In this document: positions 1-11,179 of the stretch, piece by piece
How positions within the stretch are numbered: the first letter of the stretch is position 1
Layout: every line of letters starts with the position of its first letter
Source: CAVQBC01 sp963848415
GTDB lineage: Bacteria; Actinomycetota; Thermoleophilia; Solirubrobacterales; Solirubrobacteraceae
Direction of reading: 5' to 3'
DNA: 64,000 nucleotides
NCBI GenBank assembly: GCA_963848415.1
Contig: CAWKDN010000001.1
Location: forward strand, 992,001 to 1,056,000
Program-made: the position numbers and the translations under genes
The notes under the pieces: model-generated
What the model saw: only the letters and a program-made list of their open reading frames with translations
Database searches by the model: none
What the model was told of the DNA's origin: nothing

Positions 1-1169
1 AGCACGAGGAGCTGATGACCCTCAACATGGGGCCGCACCATCCGGCCACCCATGGGGTCCTGCGGCTGCTCACGACGCTCGAGGGCGAGGTCGTGCGCGA
101 CGTGCGCCCGATCATCGGCTACCTGCACACCGGGATCGAGAAGACCGCCGAGGACAAGGCCTACTGGAAGGCCATCCCCGTCATCGAGCGGATGGACTAC
201 CTCTCCTACTACTTCAACGCGATGGCCTACTGCGGCGCCGTCGAGCGGCTGCTCGACCTCGACGTCCCGCCGCGGGCGCAGTACCTGCGCGTCATCCACC
301 TCGAGCTCAACCGCATCGCCTCGCACCTGATCTGGCTGGCCACCGGCGGGCTGGACCTCGGCGCGATGTCGGTCTTCTGGTACGGCTGGCGCGACCGCGA
401 CCAGATCCTCGACCTCTTCGAGATGTCCTCCGGCCAGCGGATGCACACCCGCTACATCCAGGTCGGCGGCGTGATGGACGACATCCCCGCCGGCTTCGAG
501 GCGATGGCCCGCAAGTTCACCGCGGGCTTCCCGGCCCGCATGGACCAGTACGAGCAGCTGATCGACCAGAACCAGATCGTGCTCCAGCGCCTGCGCGGCG
601 TGGGCGCGGTCGACGAGCAGACGCTGCTCGACCTCGGCGTGACCGGCCCGCTGCTGCGCGCCACGGGCAACCCGTGGGACCTGCGCAAGGCCGCCCCCTA
701 CTCGAGCTACGACCACTTCGACTTCAAGATCCCGGTCGGCACCGTCGGCGACAACTACGACCGCTACCGCGTGCGCATGGCCGAGATGCGCGAGTCGGTC
801 AAGATCATCGACCAGGCGCTCGACGGGCTGCCCGAGGGCCCGTACATCACGCCGGACCGCAAGTACGCGCTGCCGCCCCGGCACGAGCTCGCGACCTCGA
901 TGGAGGCGCTGATCCACCACTTCAAGCTCGTCACCGAGGGCTTCCGGGTGCCGCCGGGCGAGGCCTACTACCCGATCGAGAGCCCGCGCGGGGAGCTCGC
1001 CTGCTTCGTGCGCTCCGACGGCTCGGCCAAGCCGGCCCGCGTGCACATGCGCGACCCGTCGTTCGTGAACCTGCAGGCGTTCAAGCCGATGGTCGAGGGC
1101 CTCTACGTCGCCGACCTGATCGCCACCCTGGCCATGCTCGACCCGATCCTCGGGGGCGTGGACCGCTGA
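1..1169 (+). CDS. nuoD: NADH-quinone oxidoreductase subunit D (5' partial)
   Basis: Quinone-site subunit of the peripheral arm of complex I, related to the large subunit of [NiFe]-hydrogenases but without its Ni ligands. The protein opens with the family hallmark MTLNMGPHHPATHGVLRL and carries IGYLHTGIEK, HLELNRIASHL and, near the end, YYPIESPRGELACFVRSDG. The reading frame is open through the first base of the window (residues HEEL precede the first ATG at 15), and NuoD proteins usually carry some residues before this motif, so the true start probably lies upstream of the window. The stop overlaps the nuoE start (TGATG at 1167-1171). First of six co-directional nuo genes; nuoA-C are presumably just outside. 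Confidence 0.97.
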   Translation, partial: HEELMTLNMGPHHPATHGVLRLLTTLEGEVVRDVRPIIGYLHTGIEKTAEDKAYWKAIPVIERMDYLSYYFNAMAYCGAVERLLDLDVPPRAQYLRVIHLELNRIASHLIWLATGGLDLGAMSVFWYGWRDRDQILDLFEMSSGQRMHTRYIQVGGVMDDIPAGFEAMARKFTAGFPARMDQYEQLIDQNQIVLQRLRGVGAVDEQTLLDLGVTGPLLRATGNPWDLRKAAPYSSYDHFDFKIPVGTVGDNYDRYRVRMAEMRESVKIIDQALDGLPEGPYITPDRKYALPPRHELATSMEALIHHFKLVTEGFRVPPGEAYYPIESPRGELACFVRSDGSAKPARVHMRDPSFVNLQAFKPMVEGLYVADLIATLAMLDPILGGVDR

Positions 1170-1902
1170 TGACGATCGACCCGAGCCGCGTCCGCCGCTT
1201 CGCCCACGGCTCGCGGGTCCCCGGCTGGGACGAGGCCGCCGACCTCACGAAGGATCCAGCGGTCGTCCCCGACCCGGCGACGACGCCGGTGCCCGAGGAC
1301 GTCCGCGCCGAGATCGAGGCGCACATGGCGCTCTACCCCGACCTGCGCTCGGCCTCGATCCCCGCGCTGATGGTCGTCCAGAACCGGCACGGCTGGTGCT
1401 CGCCGACCGCGATCGAGCAGGCCGCCTGCGTCATGCGCCTGACGCCGGCCTACCTCACCGCGGTGGCGACGTTCTACGACATGTTCGAGATGCACCCGAC
1501 GGGCGAGCACACCGTCTACGTGTGCACGAACATCTCCTGCTCGCTGCGCGGCGCCGACGAGATCTACCAGGAGATGCTGGGCGCCGCCGGCGACGACGTG
1601 CGCTTCAACGTGCGCTCCTTCGAGTGCCTCGGCGCGTGCGACATCGCGCCGATGGCCTCCGTCAACGGCGAGTACGTCGGGCCGCTGGACGCCGAGGACT
1701 GCCAGACCATCGTCGACGACTGCAACGCGGGGCGGCCCGTGCTGCCGGCCAAGCAGCTGCGGTCCCGCAAGGCGGCCGTGACGTACTGGAACGAGCGAGC
1801 AACCGCAGGTGAGGCGACGGCCTCCGGGCCGACCGCCTCGGGCAACGACGTGCGCGGCGCGAGCGACAGCGGTGGCGGGCGAAGCGAGACAGGTGACATG
1901 TG

Positions 1903-1903
<1 letters not shown>
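1169..1903 (+). CDS. nuoE: NADH-quinone oxidoreductase subunit E (24-kDa type)
   Basis: Thioredoxin-fold [2Fe-2S] subunit (cluster N1a) of the NADH dehydrogenase module of complex I. The ligands are visible as CTNISC (C-x4-C) and, 35-40 residues later, CLGAC (C-x3-C). Start ATG 1169 overlaps the nuoD stop; 244 aa. The last ~35 residues (after the family's usual end) are a Gly/Ser/Ala/Thr-rich low-complexity tail, longer than in many NuoE proteins. Stop overlaps the nuoF start. Translational coupling within the nuo operon is likely. Confidence 0.96.
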
Positions 1904-3258
<1,355 letters not shown>

Positions 3259-3266
3259 GCGCGCCC

Positions 3267-5918
3267 ATGCCCCGCCCCGAAGTCGACTGGGTCACCTTCT
3301 CGATCGACGGCCGCGAGGTCTCGGCGCCGGCGAACGCGATGCTGGTCGACGCCGCCAAGTACGGCGACGTCGAGATCCCGGTCTTCTGCTACGAGCCCAA
3401 GCTCGGCCAGCCCGTCGGCGCGTGTCGCATGTGCCTGGTGGAGATCGAGGGCATCCCGAAGCTCCAGACCGGCTGTTCGACGCCCGTCAAGGACGGCATG
3501 GTCGTCCACACCCAGACCGAGCGCGTGCACAAGGCCCAGAACGCGGTCGTCGAGTTCCTGCTGATCAACCATCCGCTCGACTGCCCGGTGTGCGACAAGG
3601 GCGGCGAGTGCCCGCTGCAGGACATCACCTACGGCTGGGGCGCCGGCACGTCGCGCTTCATCGAGCCCAAGCGCCACTTCCGCAAGCCGCTCGAGCTCTC
3701 GCCGCTGATCGCGATCGACCGCGAGCGCTGCATCCTCTGCTACCGCTGCGTGCGCTTCTCCCAGGAGGTCGCCGAGGACTACCAGTTGATCCTGCTCGAG
3801 CGCGGCGCGCACTCCTTCGTGGGCACCTTCGACGGCCACCCCTACGTCGCGCCCTTCAGCGGCAACATCATCGAGCTCTGCCCGGTCGGCGCGCTGACCT
3901 CGAGCGCCTACCGCTTCCGCGCGCGTCCGTGGGACATCGAGGGCGCGGGCACGGTCTGCACGCTGTGCCCGGCGCAGTGCAACGTCGAGCTGACGATCCG
4001 CGACGACAAGGTCATGCGTGTGCTCGCGCGCGACCACGCGGGCGTCGACGACGGCTGGCTGTGCGACAAGGGCCGCTTCGCCTACCAGTACGCGCAGACC
4101 GACGAGCGCATCACCCAGCCGCTGGTGCGCGAGGGCACCGAGCTCCAGCCCGCGTCGTGGGAGAAGGCGCTGGCCGCCGCCGGCGGCGCGCTGGCCAAGG
4201 CCGGCGCGCGGACCGGGGGGCTGGCCGGCGGCGAGGCCTCCAACGAGGAGGCCTTCCTGCTCGCGCGGCTGCTGCGCGAGGGCCTCGGCAGCTCGGCCCT
4301 GAGCTCCGCCCCGGCCGGCAGCGACGCGATCGCGCTCGACGTCCGGCGCGCGCTGAGCGACCCGGCGCTGGCCGCCGAGGTCGAGGACCTCGAGTTCGCC
4401 CACGCCGTGCTGCTGCTCGACTGCGACCCGATCGACGACGCGCCGGTGCTCGACCTGCGCATCCGCAAGGGCATCCGTCGCCGGGGCGTGCGGGTCGGCG
4501 TCGCCAGCGCGCGGCCGACCGCGCTGGACCCGAGCGCGCGGGCGGTGCTGCGCTTCGCTCCCGGCGCGGGCGACGGGCTGCTGGTCTCGCTCGACGCGGC
4601 GCTGACCGGCGACGCGGGCAACCTCGGCGGCGCGGCGACCGCGGCGGGCACCAACGCCCAGTCGGTCCGCGCCTTCGCCGACTTCCTGACCTCCGCGGGC
4701 GAGGACGTCGTGATCGTCTTCGGCGAGCGACTGCTGCGCGGGCCGCGCGGCGACGCCGCCGGGCGCGCGCTGCTGAACCTCGCGAGCCGCCTCGGCCTGC
4801 GCGGCCGCGCCGGCGCCGGCCTGCTCGAGCTGCCGGAGTCCACCAACGGGCGCGGCCTGCGCGAGGCGGGATTCGCGCCGGGCCACGGGCCGGGCTACGC
4901 GACGCTCGAGGCGCCGCTGGCCGGCGGGGCCGCCGCGATCGCCGACGGCCTGGAGGCCGGCGAGCTCTCTGTCGTCTACCTGCTGCAGTCAGACCCGCTG
5001 CGCGACCACCCCGATCGCGACCGCTGGGCGCGCGCGCTGGCCAAGGCGCAGACCGTGATCGTGCACGAGACGGTGCTGACCGACACGGTGCGCGAGCACG
5101 CCGACGTCGTCTTCCCGGCCGAGGCCTACCCCGAGAAGGAGGGCACGCTCGTGCACCCGGACGGGCGCGTGCAGCGCCTGCGCCCGGGCGCCGCGCGGCC
5201 CCGCCCGCACGACGGCGGGCCGGGCAGCGGCGTGCGCCCCGGCTGGCAGGTCATCGCCGAGGTGGCGCGGCGCGCCGGCCACGACACCGGCGTGCTGGCC
5301 GGGCCGATGGCCTCCGCCCAGCTGTTCGCCGCCGTGCCGTTCTACGCCGGGCTGACCCTCGACGCCATCGGCGGGCGCGGCATCCGCTGGCCGGCGAGCG
5401 AGGCCGCGAGCGCCTTCGCGCCGCCGGAGTGGGAGCCGGTCGCGCTGGACATCCCGCCCGCCGCCGGCATGCCCAACGGGTCGCTGCGACTGGGCACCTT
5501 CCGCTCGCTGTGGGCCTCCAAGGAGGTCGACGCCTCCCCCGCCCTGCACTTCATCCGCCCGCGCCAGGTGGTCGAGCTCTCGCCCTTCGACGCCAACCGC
5601 CTCGGCCTCATCGAGGGCGACGAGGTCGCCGTCGGCGCCGACGGCACGCGCGTGCAGGGGCCGGTGAAGCTGCGCGCCGCGATCCCGCACGGCAGCGTGT
5701 TCCTGGCCGAGGGCACCGAGGAGCAGCCGGCCAACCGGCTGACCGAGGCGCTGGTCGCGATCGAGCGGGTCGGCCCGCCGCGCGCGCCTGAGCCCTCCGC
5801 CCAGCCCGTCATCTCCACCCCCGGGATCGAGGGCCTGCCCGAGCCGTTCCCCTCGGCGCCGCAGCCGGATCCCGGCGTCCGCCCGCCCGGGCAGTCCGAG
5901 GACGGGTCGGGCGCGTGA
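3267..5918 (+). CDS. nuoG: NADH-quinone oxidoreductase subunit G (75-kDa type)
   Basis: Largest iron-sulfur subunit of complex I, 883 aa. In order: a [2Fe-2S] ferredoxin domain (GACRMC...TGCSTPV), the His-Cys3 cluster motif HPLDCPVCDKGGECPLQD, a [4Fe-4S] cluster (CILCYRC with ELCPVGAL), then CTLCPAQC with a distal cysteine in WLCDKGRF, the pattern of the extra N7 cluster found in a subset of bacterial NuoG proteins. The rest is a molybdopterin-oxidoreductase-like domain (HETVLTDTVREHADVVFPAE) that has no redox role in complex I. Start ATG 3267 is the only one near the conserved N-terminus. GTGA overlap joins it to nuoH. Confidence 0.96.
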   Translation: MPRPEVDWVTFSIDGREVSAPANAMLVDAAKYGDVEIPVFCYEPKLGQPVGACRMCLVEIEGIPKLQTGCSTPVKDGMVVHTQTERVHKAQNAVVEFLLINHPLDCPVCDKGGECPLQDITYGWGAGTSRFIEPKRHFRKPLELSPLIAIDRERCILCYRCVRFSQEVAEDYQLILLERGAHSFVGTFDGHPYVAPFSGNIIELCPVGALTSSAYRFRARPWDIEGAGTVCTLCPAQCNVELTIRDDKVMRVLARDHAGVDDGWLCDKGRFAYQYAQTDERITQPLVREGTELQPASWEKALAAAGGALAKAGARTGGLAGGEASNEEAFLLARLLREGLGSSALSSAPAGSDAIALDVRRALSDPALAAEVEDLEFAHAVLLLDCDPIDDAPVLDLRIRKGIRRRGVRVGVASARPTALDPSARAVLRFAPGAGDGLLVSLDAALTGDAGNLGGAATAAGTNAQSVRAFADFLTSAGEDVVIVFGERLLRGPRGDAAGRALLNLASRLGLRGRAGAGLLELPESTNGRGLREAGFAPGHGPGYATLEAPLAGGAAAIADGLEAGELSVVYLLQSDPLRDHPDRDRWARALAKAQTVIVHETVLTDTVREHADVVFPAEAYPEKEGTLVHPDGRVQRLRPGAARPRPHDGGPGSGVRPGWQVIAEVARRAGHDTGVLAGPMASAQLFAAVPFYAGLTLDAIGGRGIRWPASEAASAFAPPEWEPVALDIPPAAGMPNGSLRLGTFRSLWASKEVDASPALHFIRPRQVVELSPFDANRLGLIEGDEVAVGADGTRVQGPVKLRAAIPHGSVFLAEGTEEQPANRLTEALVAIERVGPPRAPEPSAQPVISTPGIEGLPEPFPSAPQPDPGVRPPGQSEDGSGA

Positions 5919-6958
5919 ACTTCTCGGGCGCGTTCCCGTTCGCGGAGGTCGGCTACTTCGAGCCGTGGTGGATCCAGATCCTCAAGGGGCTCGTGATCTT
6001 CGGCGTGGTGTTCAACATCGTGCCGATCACGCTGCTGGCCGAGCGCAAGATCCTCGGGCGCTTCCAGCATCGCTACGGCCCCAACCGCGTCGGCCCGTTC
6101 GGCGCGCTGCAGGCGATCGCCGACATCGGCAAGCTCGTCTTCAAGGAGCAGTTCCGCCCGCGCAGCTCGGTCGGCTGGCTGTTCGCCCTCGCGCCCGCCA
6201 TCTCGATGCTGACCGCGACGGCGACGATCGCGATCATCCCGTTCTCGAACACGGTCGACATCTTCGGCACGCAGGTCGGCCTCTACGGCATCGACCCCGA
6301 CATCGGGATCCTCTACGCCTTCGCGTTCGGCGGCATCGCCTTCTACGGGCTGATGCTGGGCGGCTGGGCGTCGGGCTCGAAGTACTCCTTCCTGGGCTCG
6401 ATGCGCGCCGCGGCGCAGCTGATCTCCTACGAGGTCGCCCAGGGCCTCGCGCTGGTCGGGGTGATCATGATGACCGGCTCGCTGTCGATGGTCGACATCG
6501 TCGAGAAGCAGTCCGGCGACGGGAACCTGTGGTTCATCATCCCGCAGTTCGTCGGCTTCATCGTCTTCATGGTCGCGGGCTTCGCGGAGACCAACCGCGC
6601 CCCGTTCGACCTGCCCGAGGCCGACGCCGAGCTGGTCGGCGGCTACAACACCGAGTACGGCGGCGGGCGCTTCGCCGCGTACTTCGCGGCGGAGTACCTG
6701 AACATGGTCGTGATCTCCGGGCTGATCGTGACGCTCTTCCTCGGCGGCTGGAACATCCCGTTCGTCGATCCGCCGACCTGGGTCGATCCCATCGTCGTGA
6801 TCGCCAAGATGCTGGGCTTCCTGTTCTTCTTCATCTGGGTGCGCGCGACGCTGCCGCGTCTGCGCTACGACCAGCTGATGTCGCTTGGCTGGAAGGTCTT
6901 CCTGCCGCTGGCGACGCTCAACGCGCTCGTGACCGCGATCCTCGTGGTCGTGACCTGA
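5915..6958 (+). CDS. nuoH: NADH-quinone oxidoreductase subunit H (ND1 type)
   Basis: Membrane subunit connecting the peripheral and membrane arms of complex I and forming part of the quinone pocket. 347 aa with about eight hydrophobic segments. Family motifs seen: LLAERKILGRFQHRYGPNR near residue 30, FAETNRAPFDLPEADAELV and GYNTEYGG in the middle. GTG start at 5915 overlaps the nuoG stop in GTGA, implying coupled translation. Followed by 29 bp and nuoI. Confidence 0.97.
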   Translation: MNFSGAFPFAEVGYFEPWWIQILKGLVIFGVVFNIVPITLLAERKILGRFQHRYGPNRVGPFGALQAIADIGKLVFKEQFRPRSSVGWLFALAPAISMLTATATIAIIPFSNTVDIFGTQVGLYGIDPDIGILYAFAFGGIAFYGLMLGGWASGSKYSFLGSMRAAAQLISYEVAQGLALVGVIMMTGSLSMVDIVEKQSGDGNLWFIIPQFVGFIVFMVAGFAETNRAPFDLPEADAELVGGYNTEYGGGRFAAYFAAEYLNMVVISGLIVTLFLGGWNIPFVDPPTWVDPIVVIAKMLGFLFFFIWVRATLPRLRYDQLMSLGWKVFLPLATLNALVTAILVVVT

Positions 6959-6987
6959 TCCCCGTGCGAACTGGAGCCTGACTCACA

Positions 6988-7521
6988 ATGCCCTGGAACC
7001 CAGGCGACGACGTGATCGCCGTCCAACGCGGCCCCGCGACGGGCGCTGCCGCGGGCGCCTACCGCGCCTTCGGCGCGACGCTCAAGGGCCTGCGGATGAC
7101 GTTCTCGCGGCTCGTCGAGGGGCCGATGACGATCGAGTACCCGGAGCACAAGACGCCGGTCTACCCGCGCTTCCGCGGGCGCCACAAGCTGCACCGCTTC
7201 GAGGACACGGGGCTGGAGAAGTGCGTGGGCTGCTCGCTGTGCGCAGCGGCCTGCCCGGCCGATTGCATCCGCGTGGTGGCGGCCGAGAACACGCCGGAGA
7301 ACCGCGTGAGCGCCGGCGAGCGCTACGCCGCGGTGTACGAGATCAACCTCTCGCGCTGCATCTTCTGCGGCTACTGCGAGATCGCGTGCCCGTTCGACGC
7401 CATCACGATGGGCCACGACTACGAGATGTCGGACTACAACCGCTCCGACCTCATCTTCACCAAGGAGATGCTGCTGGCCGAGCCCCTGGAGCGCACGCCC
7501 CTGCGCGCCGAGGGCGAGTAG
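6988..7521 (+). CDS. nuoI: NADH-quinone oxidoreductase subunit I (23-kDa type)
   Basis: Ferredoxin-like subunit carrying clusters N6a and N6b of complex I. Two [4Fe-4S] motifs are visible: CVGCSLCAAACPADC and CIFCGYCEIACPFD. 177 aa, usual family length. This is the last nuo gene of the first block: nuoJ, expected next, is found only 23.7 kb away at 31260. Its last 88 bases overlap, antisense, the C-terminal coding region of the QueA-like gene on the other strand. Confidence 0.97.
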   Translation: MPWNPGDDVIAVQRGPATGAAAGAYRAFGATLKGLRMTFSRLVEGPMTIEYPEHKTPVYPRFRGRHKLHRFEDTGLEKCVGCSLCAAACPADCIRVVAAENTPENRVSAGERYAAVYEINLSRCIFCGYCEIACPFDAITMGHDYEMSDYNRSDLIFTKEMLLAEPLERTPLRAEGE

Positions 7522-8505
7522 AGCAGCTGCACGTCGCCGAACTCGTGCCAGCGGTAGCCGTGCGCGAGCGCGGCGGCGTAGGCCTCCTCGACGGTCGCGC
7601 GACCGGCCAGCGCCTCGAGCATCAGCAGGTGTGAGGCCTCGGGCTCGTGCAGCCCGGTGAGCAGCGCGTCGACGTGGCGCGGCGGGTCCTGGGGGGTGAC
7701 GACGCGGCTCGTCCAGCCGTGGGCGGCGCTCCCGGCGGCGGTCTCCAGCGCCCGCACGACCGTCGTGCCGACCGCGATCACCCGCCGGGCGGCGGCGGCG
7801 CGGGCGATCGTGCTCGCGGGCACGCTGAAGCGCTCGGGGTAGGGCGGCTCGCCGCGCTCGAGCGAGGAGACGCCCGTGTGCAGGGTGATCGGCGCGATGC
7901 CGACCCCGCGGGCGCGCAGGGCCGCGACGACCCGCGGCGTGAACGGCCGCGCCGCGCTGGGCATCTCGGCGCTGCCGGGCGTGGTGGCGAACAGCGTCTG
8001 GTGGTCGGCCAGCGGGCGCGGGGCCGCCAGGTGGCGGTAGGCGATCGGGCGCCCGTGGCGCTCCGAGGTAGGCGAGCAGCGGCGCGGGGAGGCGCAGCTC
8101 GGCAACCCACAGCCGGCGTCCGAGGTAGGGCGCCACGAGCTGGGCGCTGCCGCCCGCCGGCAGCGCCAGCGTGTCGCCGGCGGCGGCGTCGGTCACGCGC
8201 GCGCCGTCGCGGCGCAGCTCGATCACCCAGCGTCCGGGATCGCCCGGCACCGGCGTGGAGAGGTGGACGTCGAACGGGCCCGCCCGCAGCGCCGCAGGCA
8301 GCGTCGCTGAATTGTTCACCACCAGCAGGTCGCCCGCGCGCAGGTGGCCGGGCAGGTCTCCGAAGCGCTCGTGCACGGGCGGCAGGTCGCCGCCCGCCAC
8401 CATCAGGCGCACGCCGTCGCGCGCCAGGCCGCGCGCCTCGGGCGGCTCGGCGGCCTCCAGCCGGGCGGGCAGCTCGAAGGACGCGCCGAGCACGGCCGCG
8501 GTCAT
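7434..8505 (-). pseudogene. queA: QueA-like S-adenosylmethionine:tRNA ribosyltransferase-isomerase, frameshifted
   Basis: Starts at ATG 8505 (MTAAVLGASFELPARLEA), with VVNNSATLPAALR and VPGDPGRWVIELRRDG typical of the COG0809 family. Near 8063-8064 the frame breaks: after ...LLAYL the sequence reads ctcggagcg; removing one G restores LERHGRPIAYRH and the rest of the family (FATTPGSAEMPSAARPFT, ITLHTGV, WHEFGDVQLLY). So it is one gene with a single-base insertion, either a recent pseudogene or an assembly error. The restored frame does not stop until 7434, which overlaps nuoI. QueA makes epoxyqueuosine in tRNA wobble positions; this short actinobacterial subgroup is divergent and its real substrate is unsure. 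Start overlaps the SDR stop (ATGA). Confidence 0.85.
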
Positions 8506-9191
8506 GCGGCGGCGGTGGTCGCGAGCTCGCGCACCGCGTAGCGCCCGCTGGGCAGCTCGGAGTCGATCAGGGCGAGCAGGCCCGGCACGCTGGCCTCCGG
8601 CGGCGGGCGGTCGGAGATGTCCTCGCCCGGGAACGCCGCCTGGTGCAGCGCGGTGTTCATGTCGCCCGGGTCGGCGGCGTAGACCCGCAGCTCTGGGTGC
8701 TCGGCGGCGAGGATCGCGGTGAGCTGGTCGAGCGCCGCCTTGGCCGAGCCGTAGCCGCCCCAGCCGGGGTAGGCCTCGACGGCGGCGTCGGAGCTCACGT
8801 CGATCACCACCGCGCCGGGGGCCAGCGCCGGCAGCACCGCCTGCACGAGCCCGAGCGGCGCGAGCGCGTTGACCCGGTAGACCTCGAGCAGGACGTCGAG
8901 CGGGTAGTCGGCGAGCGCCGGCTGCGGGCTCGGCCCGAGCACGCTGGCGTTGTTGACGAGCAGGTCGACGCGTGGCCCCGCCGCGGCGGCGAGGGCGGCA
9001 CGGTGGCGGGCGTCGGCGACGTCGCCGGCGCGGGCGAGGACCTCGGTGCGGGCGGCGAGCTCGGCGCGGGCGGCCTCGAGCGGCGGCGCCTCGCGCGCGT
9101 CGATGACGAGGCGCCAGCCGCGGGCGGCCAGCGCCCGCGAGAGCGCGAGGCCGAGCCCGCGCGAGGCGCCGGTGACGATGGCGGTAGGCAT
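8502..9191 (-). CDS. Short-chain dehydrogenase/reductase
   Basis: Rossmann-fold NAD(P)-dependent oxidoreductase of the classical SDR family, 229 aa. Visible motifs: TGASRGLG cofactor loop at residues 7-14, NNAS, an active-site serine in VIDVSSDAAV and the YxxxK pair as YGSAK. ATG at 9191 is chosen because the cofactor motif follows directly; an upstream in-frame ATG would add 31 unlike residues. It overlaps the QueA-like gene by ATGA, so the two form an operon. Substrate cannot be told from sequence; C-terminal residues PGDMNTALHQAAFPGED suggest a small SDR of the YciK/sepiapterin-like type, but this is weak. Confidence 0.85.
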   Translation of the reverse strand: MPTAIVTGASRGLGLALSRALAARGWRLVIDAREAPPLEAARAELAARTEVLARAGDVADARHRAALAAAAGPRVDLLVNNASVLGPSPQPALADYPLDVLLEVYRVNALAPLGLVQAVLPALAPGAVVIDVSSDAAVEAYPGWGGYGSAKAALDQLTAILAAEHPELRVYAADPGDMNTALHQAAFPGEDISDRPPPEASVPGLLALIDSELPSGRYAVRELATTAAA

Positions 9192-9308
9192 GGGAGCGAC
9201 GGTAGGCGCCACCGGCGCAGATGACCATCGGCAATAGGTCGTAGGCCGGTTTACCGCCTTGCGGCCGGCGATGAGTTCCTGCACCCTGGCCGGTCAGAGG
9301 ACGAATCC

Positions 9309-10318
<1,010 letters not shown>

Positions 10319-10322
<4 letters not shown>

Positions 10323-11167
10323 GCGTCGTCCCGGCCACCCGCTCGACGGCCGAGCCCGAGCTCGGCGACGGGCTGCACGCCGCGCTGTCGGCGAGCGAGC
10401 GCCCGGCGCGGCCCAGCGCCCTGTCGGCCTGCCTGACCTTCGGCTGGCGCGGGATGCTCAAGATCAAGCACGTCCCCGAGCAGCTGATCGACGTCACGCT
10501 GACGCCGGTGCTCTTCCTGCTGATGTTCACCTACCTGTTCGGCGGTGCCGTCGCCGGCTCGACCAGCGAGTACCTGCAGTTCCTGCTTCCAGGCGTGCTC
10601 GTGCAGTCGGTCCTGTTCACCGCCGTCTACTCGGGCGTCACCCTGAACACCGACGTGACCAAGGGCGTCGTGGACCGCTTCCGCTCGGTCCCGATCTGGC
10701 GGCCGGCGCCGCTCGTCGGCGCCGTGCTGGGCGACAGCGTGCGCTATGCGATCGCCTCGACCGTGGTGGTCGTGCTCGGCCTGATCATGGGCTACTCGCC
10801 GGAAGCCGGCGTCGCCGGGGTGCTGGCGGCGATGGCGCTCGTGATCGTCTTCTCGTTCGGGCTGGCGTGGGTGTTCACGACGGTCGGGATGCTCATGCGC
10901 TCCCCCAGCGCGGTCATGAACACCGGCTTCATGGCGCTGTTCCCGCTCATCTTCCTGAGCAACATCTTCGTCGAGCCCGACACGCTGCCCGGCTGGCTGG
11001 AGTGGTTCGTCGGCGTCAACCCGATCTCCCACCTGGTGACCGCGGTGCGTGGGCTGATGGGCGGCGGCGCGACGTTCGGCGAGGTCGCGCTCGTGCTGGG
11101 CACGGCCGCGGCGATCACCGCGATCTTCGCCCCGCTGACGGTGCGCCTGTACCGCGGGAAGGGCTGA
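10319..11167 (+). CDS. ABC-2 type permease, DrrB-like
   Basis: Membrane partner of the preceding ATPase. 282 aa, about six hydrophobic segments, starting after a ~45-residue cytoplasmic region; motif PGVLVQSVLFTAVYSG and the typical late stretch FPLIFLSNIFVEPDTLPGWL followed by NPISHLVTAVRGLM match the ABC2 membrane family of DrrB proteins. ATG 10319 overlaps the ATPase stop. The pair probably exports a hydrophobic compound; substrate unknown. Converges on the flavoprotein gene with only 12 bp between stops. Confidence 0.92.
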
Positions 11168-11179
11168 GCCCGCCCCGGG

